Assembly (NCBI GenBank): GCA_038503065.1
Contig: JBCAMK010000016.1
Coordinates: 1,612,001 to 1,676,000 of the forward strand
From: Paragyromitra xinjiangensis
Lineage: Eukaryota > Ascomycota > Pezizomycetes > Pezizales > Discinaceae
Direction of reading: 5' to 3'
DNA length: 64,000 bases
Under the pieces are notes generated by a model. The model had not been told where the DNA came from, searched no databases, and saw nothing but the letters and a program-made list of their open reading frames with translations. The translations under genes and the position numbers were made by a program. Positions 48,101 through 59,360 of this stretch are shown piece by piece. Within the stretch, counting starts at the first letter, position 1; each line of letters starts with the position of its first letter.

Positions 48101-48982
48101 TCCGAGTTTCCCCGACCCTTTTTTCGCGTGGGGTTACGCTTTTAAGGGGAGGTTTGGTAGGTTTGGGGATAACTGAACTGTAAGTAGATTAGAGTATGGT
48201 CTAAAGTGTCCCCCACTCGTAAACGCTCATCTACCGCCATCGAGTGATGGCCCATGCCCCACCCACCTTTACCCCTTATGTGAATTACTCATCTGCCTAC
48301 CGCTTATATCCCCGGTATGAATAAAAGAAAAAACTGGTCATAGCGCCCGACCCACTTGGGGAGCAGTTCTGTGGGCTGGAACGGTGGGGTTATCCGCTCT
48401 GCTTCAGTGGTAGGTTTACGCTCGTCGCAGTGGGGCAGATCTCGACAATTTTACCTTGGTGCGCATGCTCTGGCTAGCGTGCAGGTCCCATCGCTCTTCG
48501 GGCAAGGCGTCGCTTAGTTGTGTGGTGGTGGTAGGGATAGCCTTGAAGGCGAGGGTTGCCTGCCTCCACCCCGCAGTTGGATGGCAGCAAGGGGTGGGTC
48601 GAGTGATTAGCTATGGCGCGCACAGTTCACCGCAGCCAATGCTATCCGCTGGCAACCGCCATCACATGCCAACGATCGTCCAGAGAATACGGACAAATAA
48701 CATCAGATCCCAATTCAAATTCCAATTACGTAGTGCTTTATCAATTCCTAGTCTGACCATGCTGGGTATATTGCTATTCCTGATCTGATATCTAATTGGA
48801 AACATGCAGTCCTCCCCTTACATCCCACATTCGTGAGTGAGACGCGCTGAACATTAGAGTCCCCCAAGCTGTAGAAAAAAGTCCCAAGCTGTGTATACTG
48901 CGAGTTCTCCTCGCCATTCCAAAAAGCCCAAAATACCAAGAAAACAAAACGCCCAACTCCTCCCTTCATGCCGCCTCACTCT
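42161..48982. other. Gene-poor tract, no supported gene
   Basis: Nearly 7 kb with only short frames. The longest are 125 codons at 44814-45191 and 121 codons at 46838-47203, neither with a domain. Small features: a telomere-like TAACCCTAACCCTGG at about 44189, a cttgtcac microsatellite (about 46317-46350), a ctactg/ctgcta run near 47760-47785, and CT/GA-rich patches near 47900-48060. No RNA gene could be supported. Confidence 0.5.
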
Positions 48983-50345
48983 CTACGAAATTGTCACAAT
49001 TTCAACGCCCCCACCCTCAACCTCGCAATCATATGTGATCCAATCTTCCTTTCCGAGTCTCTTTCTCCACCTTTCGCCCTCACCTCTACCTGCAACAATT
49101 GTGAATCTCCCCGTCGGTTCTCCGTCCCATCGTCCTTCCTCGTCATCCCCTCGGGTTTCTACAGTTGAACTGATGGATGTCTGAACAATCACCTCAATGC
49201 GACGGTTTCCATCAGAGACCGTAGGACTCGGCGGTGCTGACGAGGAAGCGGATGATGATGATGGTCGCATAAGCTCAGGCGCCTCGATCGTTGTAGACAC
49301 GGTTGATCGCTTCGTTAGTGCTGTGTATGTCCACCTCCCGAAGGCCCAGTTCAAGATGTAGCGCGGGGATGGAGGAACCGGCGTTTCAAATGGTGGTGGT
49401 TCGCGGGATCTGAATGTCCCTTTGATCCTGTATATCTCATCTTTCGGCGCGGCCTTGAGGAAACTCTGCAGCTTATTGATATCAACGTATTTTCCAGCAC
49501 CATTGAACTGGTATGGCAGCGTGAGCGACAACACTTCCACCTCTTTCGAGTGCCCCTCTTTATGCTCGTGTTCATGGCCATTGGTATGCGGCCCTAGAAG
49601 CAATTCCCTCGCTAGACTGCTGTCAACACCAAAGATGACATCCTTGGAAACCCATCCCTTGTCGCTCTTGACTACTGGGGTGTCTTCGTTGACGTCACGA
49701 ATGCGATCGAGCACCTCGTCTTCTCTTCGCGCATCGACGGACTCCCATTTGTTAAGAATGACCAGATCGGTATAGCGCGCCTGCAGCTTGGCAGTGTAAG
49801 ATGTGTCGGAATAGCCGGTCCAATTTTCGACGTCAACAACGACGATCACGCCATCGAGGACGAAGGCGTTGTCAGTTTCCTTAGCAATGCGATTGACTTC
49901 CTGCAGGATGTTAGTGGGGGTTTGAGCTAGTCGTGGGATAGTGGAGAAGAACCATTGCAAGGGTGGCGGGGAAGGCGCTCCCGGAGGTCTCGATGACTAT
50001 CCGATGTGGCTTGTAGTCCTCTTTCAGAGCAAGCAGGGCCTCGCTGAGCTGGCCAACGAGATTACAGCATATGCTATTTCCCAGCAGAGGCAATGTCAGC
50101 GGTCAAGAGTGCAATCGGTCCGAGGAAGTGAAAGCTAACCAGCCGTTGAGCAGTTCCGTCACCCCAGAGATGGAAGCTTGGGAGGCCAGACGTGAGTCAA
50201 TCTCGATATCACCGAATTCGTTCTTGAGCAGACATAGGTTGTAGGATGCTGGCAACTGGGGTAGCAGGGAGAGTAGGAGAGTAGTCTTGCCGGAACCTAG
50301 GAAACCGGTGATGATGGTGATGGGGATGGGAGGGGAATTACTCAT
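48983..50345 (-). CDS. CobW/COG0523-family GTPase, putative zinc chaperone
   Basis: Exons 50140-50345, 49953-50073 and 48983-49900 give 414 residues. Introns are 50074-50139 (GTTAGC..AATAG) and 49901-49952 (GTTCTT..CACTAAC..GCAG). The P-loop GFLGSGKTT lies at residues 14-22. Splicing of intron 1 rebuilds the hallmark CXCC metal site, GCICC (Cys69, Cys71, Cys72), between switch regions. ETSGSAFP, VVVDVENW (Walker B-like) and LNKWE (NKxD-like base recognition) follow. A His-rich stretch (HTNGHEHEHKEGHSKE) near residue 250 can bind zinc. The C-terminal CobW domain covers the remainder. The family uses GTP to deliver Zn to client metalloproteins such as methionine aminopeptidase. I cannot tell which fungal paralog this is. 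The neighbouring transporter has the same orientation, about 1.6 kb away, with no sign of co-transcription. Confidence 0.93.
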
Positions 50346-50720
50346 TGCAGTGGAGATGGTGGGGTAGCAGGGAATGGGAGTTGATAGAAGGATGCAACAG
50401 CTAGCAGGAAAGTGCTGAAATGGGATGAAGATGGAGATGGAATAAGGATTGGATAGGAGGAGAGGAGAGGAGAGAAAAGAGAGAATAAGAGGAGAGGGGA
50501 TGATGAAGAGGATATAGATGGGGAAGAGAGGGACTGAACGAGAGAGTGACTGATGAATGAAGAGAGAGAGAGGAGAGAGAGGAAAGGGAACAGAAAAGAG
50601 AAGAGAGAAGGTCAAAGCGACCGGTGAATGAGAGGGAAAGGAGTAGCAAAACTCTCCTCTAGTTCTCTCTCCCAGTCCTCTCCCAGTCCTCTCTCTCCCT
50701 CCACCCTCCCCCCCCAAATT
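50346..50720. promoter_or_regulatory. Polypurine/polypyrimidine promoter or leader of the CobW gene
   Basis: From about 50440 to 50720 the plus strand is almost wholly G and A with ggagaggagaggagagaaaa and gagagagagagg runs, so the transcribed (minus) strand is a CT-rich leader. CT-rich leaders near transcription starts are common in filamentous fungi. The minus-strand frame stays open from 50771 into the gene, which is a by-product of the missing purine-led stop codons. Confidence 0.6.
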
Positions 50721-51922
50721 GAGCAATAAAGCAGGTGATCCCACGGTAGTAGAACGTATGTATGGATGCATGTACTATCCAGATAGAATTGGCAGATGGA
50801 GCCAGACCGATACGGGAGAGACAACGATGAAACCTGCAGCAGGAAGTCGTAAGCTGCAAGCCGCAGCCAAGAAACGCTCAATCGACAAGATGAGAGAGGA
50901 AAAGCAGGAAAAGCAAAAAAAGAAAAAAGAGAAAGAGGAAAGGAAAGAAAAAAAGAGAGAAAAAAGCAAGATCGAGGCACGGGACAGCCACTGGCCCTTT
51001 CCCATAATCCCTGATCACATCCCAACAGCCAGACACCGAGCCCTCTCTGCAGGCTGGTGGTTGTGGTGGTAAATCACCGTTGATCGGGATTTCCCGACTC
51101 TCAGACAGAAACGGAACCTCTCTGATTGAACAGTATGGCCAATCACCTCCATCCATCATCTGCCGTTGCGATGCCTAGAGAGAGTAGAGCAAGTACAGTA
51201 CGGCACAGTACATCACAGTACAGTACAGTACAGTACATGTAATTGACAACACTCACCCTGACAATCTCTACCCCCTCACCATCACAGATGTCCGCCCGTC
51301 TTCCCGCTCCCGTACCCCGTCCCGCGGTTCAAATCACCAACAGCGGTATCTGGAAAACTTACATCTGCGTACATACATACATCTCTCTCTATGTGCTCTG
51401 CTGGATACGGCGTATTTATCGTCATGAGCACATATGCCACGAGTAACTCCGTGACAGTAACGCTCTCACGGAACCATCCGTTCCAAATGAATACAATTGC
51501 TCTTGCACCTTCTCACCGCGGTAACATGTGCCGTCTGATGTGTTTCAAATATTGTAAAGGAAACGTTAAAACCTTAGGTATTATCGCTCGATACGGCTGG
51601 GGATCTCCCTTCTTCCCATCACCCACCAATTGACGGATCAATCCCTCCCCGTACCGTAGAGTAAAGTACAATAACTATATGAATTGTGCATGCTGCACTT
51701 GAACTTCATAACCCAATCTCTAAAGGTACATGTATTGTATATTATGCAGCAAAGAATAAGAAAAAAAACCGCCATGCATATGCATCCTATTAACCCGTCC
51801 GTACACTTCCGTTCCATCGATCCGCCATCACCTTTTCTCCCCCTCTGCCAATTGCCGACCTTTTTTTTTGTTTTTCCTCCATTCCTACCCCCATGCCAAG
51901 CCTCCCATGTACAAATCCCTCC
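50721..51922. other. Intergenic tract with a purine-rich patch and a microsatellite
   Basis: A second A/G-rich run lies at 50890-50975 (an AAG/GAA-type stretch). A pentameric repeat based on acagt (cagtacagtacagtacagta) lies at about 51196-51236. No gene is supported. The last 200 bases are the 3' flank of the transporter gene. Confidence 0.55.
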
Positions 51923-54900
51923 TCACGCCGTGACCGCGTCCTCGTCGTCATCGCTCGTGAAAAAATCCTCGCGCCTGATCTTACTCCGTTCGCACATCCC
52001 CTTGAATATTCCGTCCTCTTTTTCAAAGAGCGCCAGAGGGGTGTCCATTTCTGCGATGCGGCCTTCGTCCATTACGCAGACTCGATCGTATTTGATGATT
52101 GTCCTGCATCACGCGGTCGTGTTAGCCGCCATTTCTTCATTTCTCCGAGGAAAAACCACCACTTATCAAAACAAATAACGGAAAAATAAAATAAAACGTG
52201 GGTCATAAGGGGGGAAAAATCCCGTACCTGAGCCTGTGCGCAATACACAGTAACGTCATCCCCTCGAACCCTTTCACTATCGTTTTCTGGATCTTTCTGT
52301 CTGTTTCGATATCTACGCTGGACGTCGCCTCATCGCACACGATGATCCTGCTCCCTCGGACAAGTGCCCTTGCCAGTGCCATGAGCTGTCGCTGTCCCAG
52401 CGAGAAGTTCAGCCCTTCTTCCTCCACCACTCCGTCCAACGTAATCCTCCCGCCACTTCCACCGTCTGCGAGCTCCTCGACTAGATTTGCCTGTCTGAGC
52501 GCTTCCCACAACTTTTCGTCTGTATGCTTTCCAAATGGATCCAAGTTGCTTCTGATGGTTCCTCGGAAGAGTGTCGGGTCCTGTGGAATGATCGCGAGCT
52601 TGCTACGGAGGTCGTGGAGCCCAATATTGGCTATGTCAACGCCATCGATTGAGATGCTGCCCTCGCTAAGCTCAACAAGCCGGAATAGCGCACTCATGAT
52701 GGAGCTCTTCCCTGCTCCTGTGCGACCGACAATTCCAATCCGTTCGCCACCCCTAACGTGCATGTTGAAACCCTTCAGTACCAGTGGAAGTCCCTCACGA
52801 TAACGCATCTTGACATCGCGCATAACGATCTCGCCGTGTTCGGGCCACGAGGGACGCAACGCGCCTTTGTGCAGGTCGGCTTCGGAGGGGAGCGAGTTGC
52901 CGTAGTAATGGATGCGTTCAGTGGCGTTCATGGCGTTTTCAACCTCGGCGAGCTGTCGAATCATCCATTGGAGCATCATGACGATCTGAAGGATGTAAGA
53001 CAGTACCACTCCAGAGATACTAGGGTCGACGGTGAATCGAGATGTGACGACGAGGATGCTGGTCGTGAATACTAGTAGGTTTCCGATTGCGTCGAGTCGT
53101 AAGGATAGCCAGCGCTGGTTGGTAAAGGTGATGAAGTATGCGGCGTCCATACCGTCGATCGCTTTGTAGATCTCATTGATGAAACGCTGTTGAAGCCCAT
53201 AGGCTCGGATACAAGCGGTACCGTTGAGGGCTTCGCCGAATTTCGCGTAGACGACTGAGCGCAGGACGGCTTCGTGGCGTTTTACTTCACGGGCGGAGGC
53301 ACGGTAGTATGAGGCCGCAAACAGGAAGAATATGGTAAGAGGAACGAGGGCAATGACAAAGTAATGGAAATAGACAATAATCAAGGCAAAAACGGATAAA
53401 ACGACTATGGCGACTGTCAGCAATCATGGTACACTGATGAGGGACGGGATAGTAGCTTACTTGCTATCGTGAACAGATACATCCTTAACGAATCCGATAG
53501 GTTATTATCCATTACGTCGACATCCTTCGAAAACCGATTGATAATACGGCCAACAGGCGTCGTATCGAAGAATGACATAGGCGCTCTCAAAGTCTTCGCC
53601 ATCGCTTGCTGCATGAGAACTTTGCTACTTCTTGTCCCGGCAATCGTCAATGAGAAAGCAAATACAAACATCAGCGCGCTCTGCGTCACTCCGAGCGCTG
53701 CAAATACTCCAATCTATAATGATCATTGACACTTCGTTAGAACCGAGAAAAATTAGGGTTAGGGTTAAAACTTACATAGACCCCATTAGGGAGGTGGTAT
53801 TTACGACTTGTCCAGTACCCAAGCCACATGGTGGTCATAATATTGGCTGCCTGAGAAAGACAGAGGACCGCCACGATTGCGGGCGCGACTAGGATGCTAC
53901 CTGTGGCTTTCATATAGGCCTTATAAACCTTCCAAGGGACGCCGGAGACACTGCGTTCTTCAGCTTGCATCAAGGCTTTTGGCTGTCCTTGCGGCTTCTT
54001 TTCCTTCTCGGGTAGTTCTTCAATTTCCTCTTCGGCATCGTTTTTGTCGCCTTTTGCTTCTGCGTTCTCGGTGGCGATCGCTCCCATCATTTTTGCGAAG
54101 TCGGCGTTGCTCTCCATGAGTTTGTCGTATGTGCCGATAGCCTCGATCCTACCATCTTCCATCCAGATGATCCTGTCGACCTTGTTGATAACGTGCAATT
54201 GATGTGTTGCGAGGATTCTGCATTTTTTGTTCAAAAGCCCACAGATCGCCTTGTCGAATAGATGCTTTCCGACATGGGCATCTACAGCAGACAGTGGATC
54301 ATCCAGAAGGATGATATCAGCATCGAAATAGATAGCCCGTGCAATATTAAGTCTCTGCTTCTGCCCACCGGAAACCGTGATACCACGCTCTCCGATCTCA
54401 GTTGCGTCCCCAGCTGGCAACATTTCTAGATCTGGTGTCAGCGCACATGCTTCGACTACTTCACTATACCATTTCTCTTGGAATTCGCGGCCAAAGATGA
54501 TGTTTTCCTTGACCGATGCATTCTGGATCCATGCGTACTGTGGACAGTAAGCTACACGGGCACCACGCTTGACAGTCCCGGCGGTCTTGCGCATATCTCC
54601 AGCTAATGCGGCAAGGAGTGACGTTTTGCCAGATCCGACACCCCCGACAATAGCGATAAGCTCGTTCCGGCCGACCTGAAGGTTTATGCTTTTCAGTGTG
54701 AATGGTTCCAGAGTCGTATCTGTAGAGATAGTCGCAGTTTCCGGGTTCTCCTCTCGTCGCTTCTCACGTGCTGCTTCATCTTTCTTGTCCTGCTTGCGTT
54801 GCTTCTTGTCTTCTTTTCGCTCGGCCTTCGTTCGCTCGCCCTGGAACTTCTCCATCTCGTTCATGGACTTTTCCCACGTAAACTCGCCGCCAGAGACCTC

Positions 54901-56789
54901 GACTGCGTAGTCCAGGTTGTCATCTACCATCGTCTCATCCGTGAGTTCCTCAGCGAGGAAATATTCCTGGAGTCGCCCAATAGCCACCCAGGCATCGATC
55001 GTCACTGCAATAATCATCGGTAATATATTCAACGGCATTCTCAGCCCGTTGAATAACGCGAGTGATGAAAAGATAGACGCAGGGTCGAGATGGTTGTCTG
55101 TGAGTGAATACGTGATGAATGCAATCATACTGGCGAAAACCGGCAATGACATACTGACCGCCGTCACACCGCTTCTAACACCTAGTAGGAACTGGATCGC
55201 GTTGACTTCACGGCGCCGCAGTTCCTGAAGACGTGAAAGGAACGATTCCTCCCAGCCGAAATATTTCACGAAACGGACACCCATGAAAATCTCCTGTGTG
55301 AGGGCAACGCGACTGTCCGTGATCTTGTTCGTCTTTCGCCTGCGATTGGCAATCACCCTAACAACAGCTGAGAGGGCAGGGACAGCAAGAATGAGGAGAG
55401 CAAAACCGGCGAGAGCGGAATAAGACAAGTTGACGATTAGTAGGATGAGGGTGATGATTATCTGGATTGGTGCAGTCCAAAGGAGATGGACCCATGAGCA
55501 ACACTGGTCGATACGGTATGCGTCGGTGCTCATTAGATTAACAACTTTGCCGTTACTCCAGCCTATCTCGTCGTCTTGTTTCTTTTCCTTCTTCTTTTTG
55601 GCCTTCTTGATCTCTTCAGGCGTTGTTGGGGCCTCGGCGGGTGGTTTCCCGGCATCAGGACCCATGGCACGTGCACGTCCAGAGATCTTGAGTGATTTTG
55701 CGAATACCATGCTGATTATGGCTGCGCGGGTTTGTCCACCAACCATCATGGAACGAAACATAAACTGGTGCACGGAGATGGAGGCAACTAGTTGCATCAT
55801 GGCGATTCCGACGGCGAGGCCAATACCTTTTCCGATGTGGGGGCCAGGGGATCCGTTTGCTTTGGCGACATAGGCATCTACAGAGAAGCGGATGAGGTAT
55901 CTAACGGTACGGTCTAGTTAGTATTTTATCTACTATATATTCTAAGAGAGGAGACATACTTCAGTGTGAACGGTGCAAAGACAAGAAGACAATCTGCAGT
56001 GAGTCGAAGCATCCCTGCTATCCAGAACTCGCGTTTGAAGACCTCGTTCATAGCCCAGAAGAGGGGATACTTATCGCCTCTGTCTCTTCGTCTTTCGAAT
56101 GAAGCTTGTAGTTTCTCTGCTAGTACCTGCGCCGATCTGTTGGGTGCGACGTATGGAATATCGGTGGGTTCGAGCGGACGTAGATATCCAACCTGTGTTT
56201 GGGGACATTGTAGATTAGTAATTATTCTCAGTCAAAGGTGCAGATCACAAAGATATTCACGAACCTTCATCAATGGCCCAATCCAGCTCAACGTGAGCTT
56301 ACTGAAAAAGCCTGCATTCACCTCTGCAGTGATGCTCGGCTTCTCTGGCACTGGTGGTATAGGCTGCCATCGCAATGGATTGAATTCTCTCTTCTTCCTC
56401 CAGAATGATTCTTTCTTCGCGCCAGCTTTCCCACCTCCCTCCAATTCGCCTACGTCATCGGATGAGACCCCACCCTTCGTCTCGTAGCCAATTCGCTTCT
56501 CTGCACTCCCGTCCTCATCGTTGTAAGAGGTCGCCGATGACCCAGAGGCAGGAGTTTTAACATTATTTATCTCCTTGGTTGGTGGCAAACTGCTCCCAGG
56601 AGTGAGGCTGTCTGGAGCTGCAGCTCCCACGTGGGATGTTGGTAACGACGCCAGTTTGGCGGTGTCTGGCAGATCTCGGGGAGTATTTCTCGACTGGTGA
56701 ACCGAAGAAAAGAAGTTTATAAATGAAACCAAAGACGTCCAAGGTTTTCTGGGCTGGTGCTGATAATTGAACAACTGCGACACTCCCAA
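51923..56789 (-). CDS. ABC transporter, ABCC (MRP) family, YOR1-type
   Basis: Exons 56265-56789 (5' end uncertain), 55960-56192, 53776-55900, 53461-53713, 52228-53413 and 51923-52103 join in frame to about 1500 residues. The order is: disordered N-terminal region, FNPLRWQPIPPVPEKP, membrane domain 1, nucleotide-binding domain 1 (GGVGSGKTS; VSGGQKQR; LLDDPLSAVD), membrane domain 2 (TPVGRIINRFSKDVDVMD), domain 2 (GRTGAGKSS; FSLGQRQ; CDEATSSVD) and a short acidic C-terminal tail. Asp in place of Glu after NBD1 Walker B is the usual asymmetry of ABCC proteins. There is no TMD0, as in yeast Yor1, a plasma-membrane exporter of oligomycin, organic anions and drugs. No ATG opens the first readable exon: it is in frame to a TGA near 56860. 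A possible first exon is 57188-57281, joined at 56815. The 53714-53775 intron contains telomere-like repeats. Confidence 0.93.
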
Positions 56790-59194
56790 AAGCTCTTTCT
56801 TTAATGAAAAAGATCCTATTCGTATCCTTTTTGCTTGGCTATGATATCAACATTCAAGATCTGGATCTGTCTCGGTTAAGTCGTAGATGTGATGTGTCAG
56901 TTAAAGCGATCGATTCGGGTATAAAAAAAGCTGTCTGTCGGCCGATAAACGACGAGCTTTTCTCTGGATGACTGACTGCGGCTTCGTCCGTCTTGCAGGC
57001 TGTAGTCCGTTTGAGGAATTGAACTGGACTTTATATCAAGGCTCCACCAAGTGGGTAGGTACTGAATTGCGCAGATGACTGTGAAAACAGGAAAGCCTGA
57101 TTCGATATGATCTGTGGTCCACTGAGAACACGAGAGCACTGTAGTCAACAATATCCAGCCTGAGTCAAAAAAAAGTTCTGACTTTACCTGCCCTATTTAC
57201 ACTTCTTCTTATCCCTCCCCCCTCCAAAAAAAGGAAAGAGTCAAAGAACGGCTTCATGAATTCCCGGTCTCCAATCTGCATCCACGAAGAGTAGCCGATA
57301 TCCGAAGGCGAGGGGGTGGGGGCGTTGCAAGTAAACGTAAAATGTGGTTCTCGGGATGTCCCTATACTCTAAATGTCATTTGACTGCCCCTACAATTCAC
57401 ATCCTTCTTTTGAATTCTGCATCTGCTGTCTATGGCTGTTTGTCCGTCCACTTCACGGTGCCGTGTTAACCGGGAAGCTTTGTTCGCCTGTTCGCTGCGA
57501 AATGGTAGATTCGGGGGTCGGAGACTAGGCCCCCGAGGATCTAGCTGTAGGTAAAGGCTTGAATTTCTTGGCTCCATACTGTGCCTCCAGGGATGAGCTT
57601 ATTTTTTTTTCTTTCTCCCGTGATATGATAGCTCCTAGACTTCGGTTTTCGATTGTGACATGCAACGCCGGGACATCGGAACATCAAGGTGAGGTTGCTT
57701 TACTATTATCAGAGTGCTGATTCGACGTCTAAGCGAATATGCTCTATCGAGCTGGTTTGTCTCTGAAACACCTTTTGGTTTTGGTGTTTTTGCTGGATAA
57801 CGCCTTTCAAGCCTCAAACGGCGTGAATAGTTAGGTATCTATTCTCTGATCTGGAGAACGCCCAATTCCAGTCCCATGTCATCGAGTAGGTAGTCCCAGC
57901 CTGATAGGTATGGGTAACTCGTTTTACGCTGATGGAATCATAATTACGGTCGCTGTGCTGCACGCCTGTATGTATGCTACATAGATATCGTGACAAGATT
58001 CAGATTCTACCCTAGATCTACAGACTGGACAAAAAGTTCTTGCAGGGAACACATACCGGAATCACTCCCGTCATGCCTTCGTGGAACGCCAAATAGCCCA
58101 ACCGAGTAAGTGCATTCAGATCCAGCTGCTGGAGGAAGCGAGAATCGCTGGGCTCTCCGAATTTCGGCACGCAGGCAGGGAATTCTGAAGAAAGCGAAAA
58201 TCGCTAGGCCTGCCGGCTTTCGGCAGGCTGAAAAAAACACAGGGCAGGGATTTATTCCCGCTTTCTGCAAGCCAGCCCTCGATCGGGAGGTGTTGGCGCA
58301 CTTGGGTATCTGCACTCGTCTCCGTAGTTAAAGATGGTGATATTGTTATCTCCGTTTGAGCCCAAGGTGTAGAAGAAGGAAGGGTGGAGTAGTATGAAGG
58401 ATCCTACTAAGGATATAATCACGGGAAATTGGTATTAGGTACTCTCTGACCCCCCTGACATATATGCATTGTGCTACCGCTTACGCGTATTAAAGTTCCG
58501 AAAAGTCGGTATTGGAACCGATTCATCGGAGACCATCGAGATCCGAAGTCGGTTTTGAAACTCGGAACCGGTATCTATTTAACTGTTATTAATGTGACGA
58601 GTTACATGTCGGTTCAGAGATCACGTACTTTACTTTATTGTTCTCTGCCGATGATATTTAGACTTGAGAGATTTACTCCAAGTTGCGACCGAGCAGCTGC
58701 CCTAGAAAACTTTTGTAGCGTTTTCCAGACGTACGGTCAATTTCGTGGATGACGTTAGTAGCTGTTCCAATACGTCCCTTGTAATACATATCCAGTCAGG
58801 ACTGTCCCCAGAGTACTGTAAAGTACTTGGATAACCTCTATTACTCATAGATCCTAGTCCGGCTATCCCGCACCAATGGCGACGTACATGAATACGACAG
58901 CATCTTCTGAATCATCAAGTGTGCTAGTAGATCAAACGTCGTATGCCCTATGTTCGTTTACGGCAAGTATGATGGAAAGAGTCAGAGAAAGTCTAGCTTG
59001 CACTCGGCCGAGAATCGCTATGCGTTGTACAGCAATTCGATAGCAGTCAAGGCGGAAACTTTAACATCGCCATAGGACTCGACATATCCGAATCCTTAGC
59101 TATTTTATTGGCCTATTAAGTAAAATTTCGTGAATTCTGAAGGACTTGGGCCCGGGCCTTTGGCCGGTATCCCGATGAGGGAGGAAATGTGATA
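56790..59194. other. Upstream region of the transporter and gene-poor tract
   Basis: A possible small first exon of the transporter (57188-57281, minus, ATG at 57281, donor GTAAAG) lies here. At about 58130-58265 an imperfect tandem duplication occurs (gaagcgagaatcgct.. and gaaagcgaaaatcgct.., each followed by a cgg-tttcgg block and a gcaggga motif). Otherwise only short frames are seen. Confidence 0.5.
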
Positions 59195-59358
59195 GACGCC
59201 TTCACGGTCCACCCGGATACCCTCCTCACCCGGACAGATGATGATTGGTTAATATTTGGTAGAGAATTCCTGCTTAAGCAGCAAAGAAGCCGGTTGCAAC
59301 GCCAGAAACTTTCCTATTCCCGTTAGCTGTCCGGGTGAGGGTGGACCGTGAAGGCGTC
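59195..59358. mobile_element. MITE-like element with TIRs and TA target duplication
   Basis: The left end GACGCCTTCACGGTCCACCC (59195 on) recurs inverted at the right end (GGGTGGACCGTGAAGGCGTC, to 59358). The match extends inward with tcacccggaca after an 11-base insertion in the left arm. TA flanks both ends (59193-59194 and 59359-59360). At 164 bp and without coding capacity it is a typical Tc1/mariner-type MITE. The TIR sequence differs from the element at 12104, so it is a separate family. Confidence 0.75.
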
Positions 59359-59360
59359 TA

